From the NCBI GenBank assembly GCA_030692515.1, contig JAUXZS010000025.1, forward strand, positions 1 through 64,000: a DNA stretch of 64,000 nucleotides, in the 5' to 3' direction. Of the stretch, positions 36,406-44,788 are shown one piece after another. Position 1 is the first letter of the stretch; each line of letters begins with the position of its first letter. A program made the translations under genes and the position numbers. The notes under the pieces were generated by a model. The model was given only the letters and a program-made list of their open reading frames with translations. It was not told the DNA's origin and ran no database searches. The DNA is from Bacteroidota bacterium (GTDB taxonomy: Bacteria; Bacteroidota; Bacteroidia; B-17B0; Aurantibacillaceae).

Positions 36406-37200
36406 ATGCAGCAGTATCATCAATTAATGCAACATGTTTTAGATGTTGGCGCACAAAAAACCGATAGAACAGGGACAGGAACAATAAGTGTTTTTGGCTA
36501 TCAAATGCGTTTTAATTTGCAAGATGGATTTCCGTTATGCACAACAAAAAAATTACATACTAAAAGCATTATTCATGAATTACTTTGGTTTTTACAGGGC
36601 GATACAAATATTAAATATTTAAAAGATAATGGTGTAAGTATTTGGGATGATTGGGCAGATGAAAATGGAAACCTTGGTCCAGTGTATGGTTACCAATGGC
36701 GCAATTGGCCAACACCTAATGGCGGACATATTGATCAAATTACTCAGGTAATTGAAATGATTAAAAAAAATCCCGACTCTCGCAGATTAATTGTTAGCGC
36801 TTGGAATGTTGCAGATATTAATAATATGAAGTTGCCACCATGCCACGCTTTTTTTCAGTTTTATGTTGCCGATGGAAAATTAAGCTGTCAGTTATACCAA
36901 CGCAGTGCCGATATTTTTTTAGGTGTTCCTTTTAATATTGCTTCCTATGCGTTGTTAACAATGATGGTGGCGCAGGTGTGTAATTTAGAAGTAGGGGAAT
37001 TTATTCATACACTTGGCGATGCTCACTTATATTCGAATCATATTGAGCAAGCTAAATTGCAATTGTCTCGTGAGTTAAGACCATTACCAATTTTAAAAAT
37101 TAATCCCGATGTAAAATCTATTTTTGATTTTAAGTTTGAAGATTTTTCTTTAGAAAATTACGATCCGCATCCACATATTAAGGCCGCAGTAGCAGTTTAA
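36406..37200 (+). CDS. thyA: thymidylate synthase
   Basis: Methylates dUMP to dTMP with methylenetetrahydrofolate. The 264-residue length and motifs match ThyA exactly: DRTGTGT near the start, the catalytic Cys146 in [27 protein letters not shown] and the C-terminal [10 protein letters not shown]. The gene starts shortly after the terminator of the Ig-like gene, so it has its own promoter in a very short space. A heptanucleotide array begins at the base after its stop and leads directly into the next gene. Confidence 0.97.
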   Translation: MQQYHQLMQHVLDVGAQKTDRTGTGTISVFGYQMRFNLQDGFPLCTTKKLHTKSIIHELLWFLQGDTNIKYLKDNGVSIWDDWADENGNLGPVYGYQWRNWPTPNGGHIDQITQVIEMIKKNPDSRRLIVSAWNVADINNMKLPPCHAFFQFYVADGKLSCQLYQRSADIFLGVPFNIASYALLTMMVAQVCNLEVGEFIHTLGDAHLYSNHIEQAKLQLSRELRPLPILKINPDVKSIFDFKFEDFSLENYDPHPHIKAAVAV

Positions 37201-37235
37201 AATCTTAAATCTAAAACCTCAAATCTGAAATCAAA
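37201..37235 (+). repeat. five-unit heptanucleotide array filling the thyA-downstream junction
   Basis: AATCTTA, AATCTAA, AACCTCA, AATCTGA and AATCAAA follow one another without a gap from the first base after the thyA stop; two bases then separate it from the ATG at 37238. An array of the same period and position is at 42059-42093. Confidence 0.75.
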
Positions 37236-37237
37236 AG

Positions 37238-37990
37238 ATGATCGCAACCATTTTTCATCAAGGAAAAGAATACAGAATAGATTTTTTTAAACCAATAGAT
37301 ATTTCTATTCCACTGCATACCGGCTCTGATTGTGTAAGCGCTTGGTATGTTGAGCCCATGAAATTAGAGCCGGTTGTTATGGGAAATTGGATTGGAGATG
37401 TTACTCAAGGCGGAAGCGTCAACTTCAGAACCGTTACCTTTAATCCGCATGGTAATGGCACACATACTGAATGTGTTGGACATATTAGCAAAGAATTTTA
37501 TACCATCAACAAAAACCTTGAGCGCTTTATGTTTGTTGCTGAGGTAATTACTGTTTTGCCAGAGCAATTAGAGAATGGAGATTTTGTCATCTCTCGCAAA
37601 GCTTTAGAAGTTTTATTAAAAGATTGTGGTAAGCCTGAAGCTGTAGTAATTCGTACGTTGGGGAATGGTATCAATAAAATGCATGCTCACTATAGCAATA
37701 CCAACCCGCCTTATGTTTTAAAAGAAGCTATAGAATTTTTAAATGAATTAGGCGTAATGCATTTATTAATTGATATGCCAAGTATTGATAAAGAACAAGA
37801 CGAAGGTAAATTAGAAGCACATCATACCTTTTGGAATTACCCAAACAATACTCAATTACACAAAACAATTACCGAATTTATTTATGTGCCTAACGAAGTT
37901 TATGATGGCACGTATATTTTAAATTTACAAATTGCCCCCTTCGAGAACGATGCTAGTCCTAGTAAGCCAGTGTTGTATAAAGTTGTTTGA
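37238..37990 (+). CDS. cyclase-family metal-dependent hydrolase (kynurenine formamidase-like)
   Basis: A 250-residue member of the cyclase family, which includes bacterial kynurenine formamidase KynB. The metal-site signature is HGNGTHTECVGHI near residues 70-82, corresponding to the HxGTHxDxxxH motif of KynB, here with Glu-Cys in place of Asp-x. In KynB the reaction is hydrolysis of N-formylkynurenine, the product of the tryptophan dioxygenase encoded at 10182. Other family members act on other cyclic amides or esters, so the substrate is open. The upstream junction with thyA is a heptamer array. Confidence 0.75.
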   Translation: MIATIFHQGKEYRIDFFKPIDISIPLHTGSDCVSAWYVEPMKLEPVVMGNWIGDVTQGGSVNFRTVTFNPHGNGTHTECVGHISKEFYTINKNLERFMFVAEVITVLPEQLENGDFVISRKALEVLLKDCGKPEAVVIRTLGNGINKMHAHYSNTNPPYVLKEAIEFLNELGVMHLLIDMPSIDKEQDEGKLEAHHTFWNYPNNTQLHKTITEFIYVPNEVYDGTYILNLQIAPFENDASPSKPVLYKVV

Positions 37991-37994
37991 TTTT

Positions 37995-38138
37995 GCCGCA
38001 GATTACAAAGATAATAGTAGTAACTTGAATTGTTTTTATCTTTAGATTTTAAACACCTTTAACAGAGGATATTATTCGCTCATCAAATTTGAAAATCTTT
38101 CTTAATAAAAAATCCGTGCAATCCGCGTAATCTGCGGC
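37995..38138. repeat. 12-bp inverted repeat flanking a 9-bp-period array
   Basis: GCCGCAGATTAC at 37995-38006 is exactly inverted as GTAATCTGCGGC at 38127-38138, spanning most of the gap between two convergent genes. The right arm is the end of three nonamers AATCCGTGC, AATCCGCGT and AATCTGCGG (38111-38137), related to the array at 13509. Confidence 0.65.
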
Positions 38139-38156
38139 TCTTATTTAAACGGAGTG

Positions 38157-39107
38157 TTATTTCTTCTTCAGAAACCGTGCATCGGTTAAACTTAACATAA
38201 AATTTTCAAGATCTTTTTTTTCTGTTTCAGTTAAGCCTAAAGGCTTATTCATAATAGTATCGCGATTAATACTTCCCTTTACAAATTTATCGGGTTGGTC
38301 GTAATGTTCAATTACTTCCATTAGGGTTTTAAACATGCCATTATGCATATAGGGTGCTGTCATCGCAATATTGCGCAAGCCGGGTATTTTAAAGGACCCC
38401 AAGTCTTTCGCTTTTCCACTAATTTCAATTCTGCCTTTATCTTTCAATTCTTTATCATTATACAAACCAATATTTTTAAATTGGTCGTTACCACTAAAAT
38501 CTACACCAAAATGACAATCAAAACATTTTGCTTTACCATTAAATAAATTTAATCCGCGTTTTGCACTCTCCGAAAATAAAGTGGTGTCGTCGCCATTCAT
38601 GTAATGGTCAAAGGCGCTATTATTTGTTTCTAGAGTTTTTTCAAAAGCAGATAAAGCCTTTGCTAATAATTCTGGATTAGGTTGTTTGCCATAAATACTA
38701 ACAAACGCATTTCTATATTTTTCGGTTTTAATTAAACGCCTAATCGCAAGCGAAATTGGAAAATCCATTTCCACAGGATTTTCTATTGGACCAAGCGCTT
38801 GTTCTTCCAGTGTTTCAGCGCGACCATCCCAAAAATAGGAATTCCTTTCTGTTTGATTCATAGAAGAAGGAGTGTTTCTGCCACCTTTTTGATGATAGAT
38901 ACCAACGCTAACGGGCATATTATCTGCAAAAGCAAATTCCGGTTTATGGCAGCTAGCACAGCTAATAGTGCTATCACGCGATAATATTGGATCAAAATAT
39001 AAAGCTTCACCTAGCTGCGCTTCTGTGCCAAATATTTTTTCTGTTTTATTATTTGAACATGAAAAGAGAAGAAGTAAAGCGGGTATTAAAAAGTGTGAAG
39101 TTTTCAT
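38157..39107 (-). CDS. dihaem cytochrome c peroxidase (CcpA/MauG family), lipoprotein
   Basis: A 316-residue periplasmic enzyme that reduces hydrogen peroxide using c-type haems. The start is a lipoprotein signal with Cys in LLLFSCSNN. Two haem c sites are present: CASCH (about residue 50) and CFDCH (about 197). Family motifs GLNLFNGKAKC, APYMHNGMFKTLMEVIEHYD and RNTPSSMN are seen. It stands alone, convergent with the hydrolase gene. A TAAATTTG box read leftward at 39183-39176 may be its promoter. Confidence 0.93.
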   Translation of the reverse strand: MKTSHFLIPALLLLFSCSNNKTEKIFGTEAQLGEALYFDPILSRDSTISCASCHKPEFAFADNMPVSVGIYHQKGGRNTPSSMNQTERNSYFWDGRAETLEEQALGPIENPVEMDFPISLAIRRLIKTEKYRNAFVSIYGKQPNPELLAKALSAFEKTLETNNSAFDHYMNGDDTTLFSESAKRGLNLFNGKAKCFDCHFGVDFSGNDQFKNIGLYNDKELKDKGRIEISGKAKDLGSFKIPGLRNIAMTAPYMHNGMFKTLMEVIEHYDQPDKFVKGSINRDTIMNKPLGLTETEKKDLENFMLSLTDARFLKKK

Positions 39108-39175
39108 GTTTTTTAAGAGTCTTAATTATTAGTTTGGCTAAAATTTAGATATATTTAAAGATTATAATTTCGACG

Positions 39176-39183
39176 CAAATTTA
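39176..39183 (-). promoter_or_regulatory. possible -7 element for the peroxidase gene
   Basis: Read on the minus strand the bases are TAAATTTG, an exact match to TAnnTTTG, about 68 bases upstream of the ATG at 39107. The -33 TTTG is not at the usual distance, so the call is weak. Confidence 0.3.
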
Positions 39184-39220
39184 TTTTAAAAATTCAAAAA
39201 AAACTTGGTTTTAACGTTTA

Positions 39221-40195
39221 ATGGATAATTTATCACAAGATAGCACTAAAAGAGAATTGCCCTTTAATAATTTGTATTTATTATCTGGTTTAGTTACAGG
39301 GTACAATGCTTTTTGGATGTACTCGTTTACAATTTTATTATTAATGGTTGGTTATCTTGGTTTTGGATCTATTTTAACAATGCCTTTAGTTTCAAGAGCT
39401 CTCGAAAGTGGTTATACCATTCAACAATTGGGAGCCGACTCAAGTTTGTTGTTTAATTCTGAAATTGTTAACCTCGATAGGAATTTTATTTTGCTTACTC
39501 AATTCGGACTTTTTGTTTTTGCAGCAATTGGTTTTTTAATTGGATTAAAATATATTCATAAAAAAACCATAACAAGTATCTTAACAGGCTTTCAAAAATT
39601 TAGATTTAAGCGCTTTTGGTTTGGATTTTTTGTTTGGGCGGCTTTATTAGTGATAGTTGTATTGGCTCAATATATTTTTAATACTGGTAGTTTGACAATT
39701 AATTTTAATGTTTCTGGATTTTTAATTTCTTTGTTATTGATGCTTGTGTTTATGCCAATTCAAACGGGTATTGAAGAAGTTATTTTTAGAGGATATTTGA
39801 TACAAGGCCTATCTCAAGTTTTTAAAAATGGCATCTTCCCTTTAGTAATTACTTCTATTTTATTTGGTTTAGCGCATATGAGTAATCCCGAAGTGGCTGC
39901 TTATGGTTGGCCAATAATGTTAACGTATTTTGTTGCCTTTGCGTTATTTATGGGCTCACTTACGCTTTTAGATGAAGGATTAGAATTGGCTTTTGGTATT
40001 CATTTTGCAAATAATCTAATTAGCAGCGTGCTTATAAATGAGCCAAATTCTGTTATTAAAACTTATTCTGTTTTTGAAGCTAAAACAAGTAACCCTTATG
40101 CCGAAATTGTATTATGGTTTTGTATGGCGCTAATAACCTTTGCAATTTTTTGGCTAAAGTACCGCTGGACTAATTTTAAATTAATATTAAAATAA
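39221..40195 (+). CDS. CPBP family intramembrane glutamic protease (CAAX/Abi)
   Basis: A 324-residue multi-pass membrane protein with about eight hydrophobic segments. The C-terminal half has the three CPBP motifs: IEEVIFRG (EExxxR), FGLAHMS and GIHFANN. In eukaryotes the family removes CAAX tails; bacterial members have diverse or unknown roles, including bacteriocin self-protection. It is followed after five bases by the M61 protease gene, forming a two-protease unit, and then by the PorE-like gene. The substrate is unknown. Confidence 0.85.
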   Translation: MDNLSQDSTKRELPFNNLYLLSGLVTGYNAFWMYSFTILLLMVGYLGFGSILTMPLVSRALESGYTIQQLGADSSLLFNSEIVNLDRNFILLTQFGLFVFAAIGFLIGLKYIHKKTITSILTGFQKFRFKRFWFGFFVWAALLVIVVLAQYIFNTGSLTINFNVSGFLISLLLMLVFMPIQTGIEEVIFRGYLIQGLSQVFKNGIFPLVITSILFGLAHMSNPEVAAYGWPIMLTYFVAFALFMGSLTLLDEGLELAFGIHFANNLISSVLINEPNSVIKTYSVFEAKTSNPYAEIVLWFCMALITFAIFWLKYRWTNFKLILK

Positions 40196-40200
40196 ATTTT

Positions 40201-42057
40201 ATGAAAAATTTCTTCCTCGCGCTTTTGTTTTTGTTAAGTAACATTATTTTTGCAGATGACAACTACCGTTATTTTATAAACTTAAACAAGGTTATAAATG
40301 ACAAGGTGTCTGTACAATTAATTCCACCAACTTTAACTCAAAACGAAATCGAATTTTCATTTCCATCTATGGTTCCCGGAACTTATGAGGTTTATGACTT
40401 TGGAAGGTTTATTTCAAATTTTAAAGTAAGTGGTAAAAATGGCGCTATTATTAAAGTTTCTAAAGTGGATGTTAATACCTATAAAATTTCTCCTGCAAAT
40501 GAAATTGAGAAAATAACTTATGATGTTGATGATACTTGGGATAAAACAGATTTACCAAATACTAAAGATAAAGTTGTGTTTGAGCCGGGAGGAACAAATT
40601 TTGAAGACGGTAAAAACTTTTCAATTAACACGCATAGCATGTTTGGCTTTATTAAAGGACAATTAAATAAAAATTTCATTTTAGAATTTGAAAAACCAAA
40701 AGGTTATTATCCTGCAACTGGTTTGTCTGATATAAAATTTGGCGATACGAAAGATATCATTTCAGTTTTTGATTATCACGATTTGGTTGATTCGCCCATT
40801 ATGTATTCTCTGCCGGATACTTCTACTGTTTTGGTTGGCAATACAAAAGTTTTGGTGGGATGTTATTCGCCAAATAAAAAAATAACATCTCGTTTCATCG
40901 CTTCAACTTTAAAAGAATTATTAAATGCACAAAGAGAATATTTAGGAGGAGAGTTACCAGTAAGCAAATACGCTTTTTTATTTTATTTTATTGATAGAGC
41001 TACGCTTTCTGGCGCAAGTGGCGCTTTAGAACATTCATACTCTTCTTTTTATGTGTTGCCTGAATACGATAGTCTTTCTCTTCAGCAAGAGATTAGAGAC
41101 GTTGCAGCACATGAGTTTTTTCATATTGTAACGCCGTTAAATATTCATGCAAAAGAAATTGGAGATTTTGATTTTTCAAATCCTAAAATGAGCGAGCATT
41201 TATGGTTGTACGAAGGTATGACAGAATATGCTGCACATCATGCTCAAACAAAAGGAGGAATTACCGATATTGATAAGTTAATTAGTACTATGATGCAAAA
41301 GTATGAAAACAGTCTGGCTAGCTTTAACGACACTATGAGTTTTACTTATATGAGTAAACATGTGTTAGAAGAAAAAATTCATACTCAATATTCAAATGTA
41401 TATGAAAAAGGAGCTCTAATTGGAATGTGTTTAGATGTATTGTTGCGACATTATAGTGATGGAGACTATGGTACGCAAAATTTAATGAAAGACTTAGCAA
41501 CCAAATATGGTAAAAACAAATCTTTTAATGATGAAGACCTTTTTGCTGATATTGAAAAATTTACTTATCCTGAAATAGGAGAGTTTTTACGAAAGCATGT
41601 ATCTGGCAAAACACCGTTGCCAATGGAAGAGGTGTTAGATAAAATTGGCATTGATTTTGCTAAAGAAACTATAACCTATGAGTTTTCATTAGGAAATTCT
41701 GACCTTAATTATAATGAGAATACTAATCGATTATATGTAATTGGGATTGAAGAAATGGATGATTTTGGGAAAAAGATGGGCTTTAAAAATGGCGACGAGT
41801 TAAATAAAATAAATGGTAAGCAAATTAAAATAGAGTCCATTAAAGAAATAATTAATGATTATTACGATACAGTGAAGGAAGGAGATAAAGTTACAGTAGA
41901 AATATACAGACCTAAAGGAAAGAAAGGAAAGTATAAAATAAAAACTTTAAGCGCTGTTGCAAAAAAAAGCAAAACTGTACGCAAGAATCAAATTGCACTA
42001 AAACAAAAATTAAGCGACAAACAAAAACAAACTTTAAAGGCTTGGGTTGGCGTTTAG
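40201..42057 (+). CDS. M61 family metallopeptidase with C-terminal PDZ domain
   Basis: A 618-residue exported peptidase of the glycyl-aminopeptidase (M61) family. A signal peptide (FFLALLFLLSNIIFA) leads to an N-terminal beta domain. The zinc site is HEFFH, His304-Glu305-His308, in VAAHEFFHIVTPLNIH; a downstream Glu in YEGMTEY is the third ligand. Residues about 510-590 are a PDZ-like domain (NGDELNKINGKQI), usual for M61. Such enzymes act on peptides in the periplasm or at the surface. Five bases separate it from the CPBP gene; the gap to the next gene is a heptamer array. Confidence 0.88.
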   Translation: MKNFFLALLFLLSNIIFADDNYRYFINLNKVINDKVSVQLIPPTLTQNEIEFSFPSMVPGTYEVYDFGRFISNFKVSGKNGAIIKVSKVDVNTYKISPANEIEKITYDVDDTWDKTDLPNTKDKVVFEPGGTNFEDGKNFSINTHSMFGFIKGQLNKNFILEFEKPKGYYPATGLSDIKFGDTKDIISVFDYHDLVDSPIMYSLPDTSTVLVGNTKVLVGCYSPNKKITSRFIASTLKELLNAQREYLGGELPVSKYAFLFYFIDRATLSGASGALEHSYSSFYVLPEYDSLSLQQEIRDVAAHEFFHIVTPLNIHAKEIGDFDFSNPKMSEHLWLYEGMTEYAAHHAQTKGGITDIDKLISTMMQKYENSLASFNDTMSFTYMSKHVLEEKIHTQYSNVYEKGALIGMCLDVLLRHYSDGDYGTQNLMKDLATKYGKNKSFNDEDLFADIEKFTYPEIGEFLRKHVSGKTPLPMEEVLDKIGIDFAKETITYEFSLGNSDLNYNENTNRLYVIGIEEMDDFGKKMGFKNGDELNKINGKQIKIESIKEIINDYYDTVKEGDKVTVEIYRPKGKKGKYKIKTLSAVAKKSKTVRKNQIALKQKLSDKQKQTLKAWVGV

Positions 42058-42058
42058 A

Positions 42059-42093
42059 AGTTATAAATTTTGAATTATAAATTAAAAATTACA
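42059..42093 (+). repeat. five-unit heptanucleotide array before the PorE-like gene
   Basis: AGTTATA, AATTTTG, AATTATA, AATTAAA and AATTACA run from two bases after the M61 stop to three bases before the next ATG at 42096. Period, number of units and placement match the array at 37201-37235, although the base composition differs. Confidence 0.7.
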
Positions 42094-42095
42094 GT

Positions 42096-44072
42096 ATGAT
42101 TGTTTTAAGGAGGATATTAATAATTTGTTTAATCTTATTAGTTAATTTTAATACGGTTAACGCGCAGATGCCTCCGGGGCAATATACAAGTACTAATAAA
42201 AAGGCTATAAAGTATCTTGAAGTTGGTAAGGTTGCTTATGAGGCATATAAATTTGATGTTGCTGAAAAGAATTTTAATAAGGCAATTGAGGAAGATAAAA
42301 ATTTTATAGAAGCATACTTATTTCTGGCGCAATCTTATCAAGAAACAAATAAGCATGCAGAGGCAATTACCAATTTTAAAAAGGCAATAGAAATTAACCC
42401 TAAGTTTTTTCCGAATACTTTTTATTATATGTCGTTATCACAGTTGGCAATTGGTCAATATCAAGACGGTAAAACAAATTTAGAAACTTTTTTAAAGTTT
42501 GAGAGAATCAATCCTAATACAAAAGAGAGCGCTCAAAAATATTTAGCTAACGCTATTTTTGGAGCAGAGGCAGTAAAAAATCCTAAGCCTTTTAATCCAA
42601 TTAATGCAGGTCCGGGTATTAATACCGAGTATGGAGAATATTTCCCGGCAATTACTGGCGACGGAAAGCAATTTTTATTTACACGCGGATTACCGAGAGA
42701 AGGCATGCCAGGATTTTTTAACGAAGATTTTTTTACGAGTAATAATAACAATAATACTTGGCAAACAGCCCTGCCAATTTCTATCATTAATAGTTATGGA
42801 AATGAAGGAGCGCCTTCTCTTTCCGCAGATGGTAACATAATGTTTTTTGCTTCTTGTAGCGATGCAACTGGTGACTATGGTTCTCCAGATAGAAAAGGTT
42901 TTGGCAGTTGTGATATTTTTTATTCTCAAAAAGTAAATGGTAAATGGACAAAACCACACAATGCTGGCCCAGTAATTAATACAGCAAATTTTGAATCGCA
43001 GCCAAGTTTTAGTAGTGATGGCAAAGAATTATATTTTGTAAGAGGCGTCCTACACCGTGGTGCTGCAAAAGAATATGACATTTATGTTAGCAAAATTTCT
43101 GATAACGGAAAATTTTTGCCACCTGTAAAATTAGGGCCAAATATTAATACGCCACAAATGGAGGAATCTGTTTTTATTCATCCTGATAACATGACACTTT
43201 ATTTTAGTAGCGCAGGACATCCAGGTATGGGAGGCTTAGATATTTTCATGAGTAAACGTCAACCTAACGGGGAGTGGGGCAAAGCAATAAATTTAGGATA
43301 CCCTATAAACACATTTAATGACGAAAATAGTTTACTAGTAAATCCAGGTGGTAAAATTGCCTATTTTGCAAGTAACAAAGCGGGTGGTTATGGTGATTTG
43401 GATATTTATCAATTTGATTTGCCGGAGGAATTAAGACCGGAAAAAATTACCTACGTAAAAGGAAAAATTTATAATTCTAAAACTAAAGAAACTTTGGAGG
43501 CTAATTTTGAATTAGTGGATTTAGAAACGCAACAATCAGTTACAAGGTCTTACAGCCAAAAAAACGGGGAATTTTTTGTTACACTTACAGCAAATAAAAA
43601 TTATTTAGTGAATGTAAATAAAGATGGGTTTTTGTTTTACAGCGATAATTTTAGTTTAAAAGGCAAAGAAACAGATTTCGCAAAACCTTTTCTTTTAGAT
43701 ATTCCCTTAGACCCTATCGATACAGGAAGCGTTGTTGAATTAAGAAATGTATTTTTTGATGTGAATAAGTCTGATTTAAAACCAGAAAGTAAAGCGGAGC
43801 TCGAAAAACTAGGTGACTTTTTAATTAAAAATCCAAGTTTAAAAATTGAGTTAGGTGGACATACTGATAGCGATGGTATAAGAAAAAACAACATTACATT
43901 ATCCGAAAATAGAGCTAAAGCAGTGTATGATTATTTAATTGCAACTAGTAAAATTTCTGCAGCAAGGTTAAGCTATAAAGGTTATGCCGATTTAAAACCA
44001 AAAGTTAAAAATGATACTCCCGAAAATAAAGCTAAGAATAGGAGAACCGAATTTAAAGTTTTAGCAAAATAA
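42096..44072 (+). CDS. porE: PorE-like protein: TPR, beta-propeller, CRD and OmpA domains
   Basis: A 658-residue exported protein. After a signal peptide ending TVNAQ come TPR repeats (about 30-140), a PD40-type beta-propeller (about 170-440, blades such as GEGAPSLSADGN and SFSSDGKELYFVRG), a carboxypeptidase-regulatory-like domain (about 450-525) and an OmpA peptidoglycan-binding domain (about 550-655, GGHTDSDGIRKNN and NRRTEFKVL). This is the layout of PorE of the type IX secretion system in Porphyromonas gingivalis, which links the machine to peptidoglycan. No lipobox cysteine follows the signal peptide, unlike that lipoprotein, and other OmpA-PD40 paralogues exist, so porE is a best guess. 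Confidence 0.7.
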   Translation: MIVLRRILIICLILLVNFNTVNAQMPPGQYTSTNKKAIKYLEVGKVAYEAYKFDVAEKNFNKAIEEDKNFIEAYLFLAQSYQETNKHAEAITNFKKAIEINPKFFPNTFYYMSLSQLAIGQYQDGKTNLETFLKFERINPNTKESAQKYLANAIFGAEAVKNPKPFNPINAGPGINTEYGEYFPAITGDGKQFLFTRGLPREGMPGFFNEDFFTSNNNNNTWQTALPISIINSYGNEGAPSLSADGNIMFFASCSDATGDYGSPDRKGFGSCDIFYSQKVNGKWTKPHNAGPVINTANFESQPSFSSDGKELYFVRGVLHRGAAKEYDIYVSKISDNGKFLPPVKLGPNINTPQMEESVFIHPDNMTLYFSSAGHPGMGGLDIFMSKRQPNGEWGKAINLGYPINTFNDENSLLVNPGGKIAYFASNKAGGYGDLDIYQFDLPEELRPEKITYVKGKIYNSKTKETLEANFELVDLETQQSVTRSYSQKNGEFFVTLTANKNYLVNVNKDGFLFYSDNFSLKGKETDFAKPFLLDIPLDPIDTGSVVELRNVFFDVNKSDLKPESKAELEKLGDFLIKNPSLKIELGGHTDSDGIRKNNITLSENRAKAVYDYLIATSKISAARLSYKGYADLKPKVKNDTPENKAKNRRTEFKVLAK

Positions 44073-44101
44073 TTTTGTATTTTTATTTAAGATTAATTTA
44101 T

Positions 44102-44788
44102 ATGAAAAAAATTTATTTAAGTAGTTTATTCTTTGCTTTATCAATAGCGTTTAATGCTCAATCATTTTACAAGGATGCCCTGATAACTGAAGTTGGAACT
44201 GGTTTTGAAATATATAATACTACACTAAACCTTAGAATAAAGGATCCTAACCGAACCAGAGACACAAGTTACACTGATAAGGCGGCAAACACTAATTTTG
44301 GTTTGGCTGCTGAGTATGGTTTGCATAAGCGTTTTGGTGTAGGCTTTCGGTTCAAAACAAATAAGTACATTACTTCAAGAGATTCTGCAACAAAAATTAA
44401 ACCCGATGTTAGAACAAACGATTTTGTTGTTGTACTAAATTATCATCCGATAGTAAAAAAGAATTTTGATTTAGTATTAGGTGCTGATGTTGGCTATTCT
44501 ACTTTTAAATATAAAGCCAACGATAGTTTAAATTTGATACTTTCTGGAGGTGGTAGTTATATTTCATTATATGTTAATCCTAGAATTTATTTTGGCAAAT
44601 TTGGAATAAACTTTAAGTTATATGCTCCTTTTACCAATTACAATAGTTTAACTACCAACAACGATGATTTTAATAAATACATTGCTATTACTAAATGGAA
44701 AGGTCAGGGTTTTGGAATGGGTTTTGGTATACAGTACCGTTTCATGAAAAATAAAGAAGACGAAAAACCTGCGCCGACGACTAACTAA
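44102..44788 (+). CDS. outer-membrane beta-barrel-like protein
   Basis: From the ATG at 44102 the product is 228 residues with a signal peptide (MKKIYLSSLFFALSIAFNAQ) and alternating hydrophobic/polar strands ending in FGMGFGIQYRFM, typical of a small outer-membrane barrel. An upstream in-frame ATG at 44075 adds nine residues and is rejected because it spoils the signal peptide. The gene begins 29 bases after the PorE-like gene. This may be a partner of that protein, but the family is not recognised. Its end overlaps the asnB end by eight bases on the opposite strand. Confidence 0.65.
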   Translation: MKKIYLSSLFFALSIAFNAQSFYKDALITEVGTGFEIYNTTLNLRIKDPNRTRDTSYTDKAANTNFGLAAEYGLHKRFGVGFRFKTNKYITSRDSATKIKPDVRTNDFVVVLNYHPIVKKNFDLVLGADVGYSTFKYKANDSLNLILSGGGSYISLYVNPRIYFGKFGINFKLYAPFTNYNSLTTNNDDFNKYIAITKWKGQGFGMGFGIQYRFMKNKEDEKPAPTTN

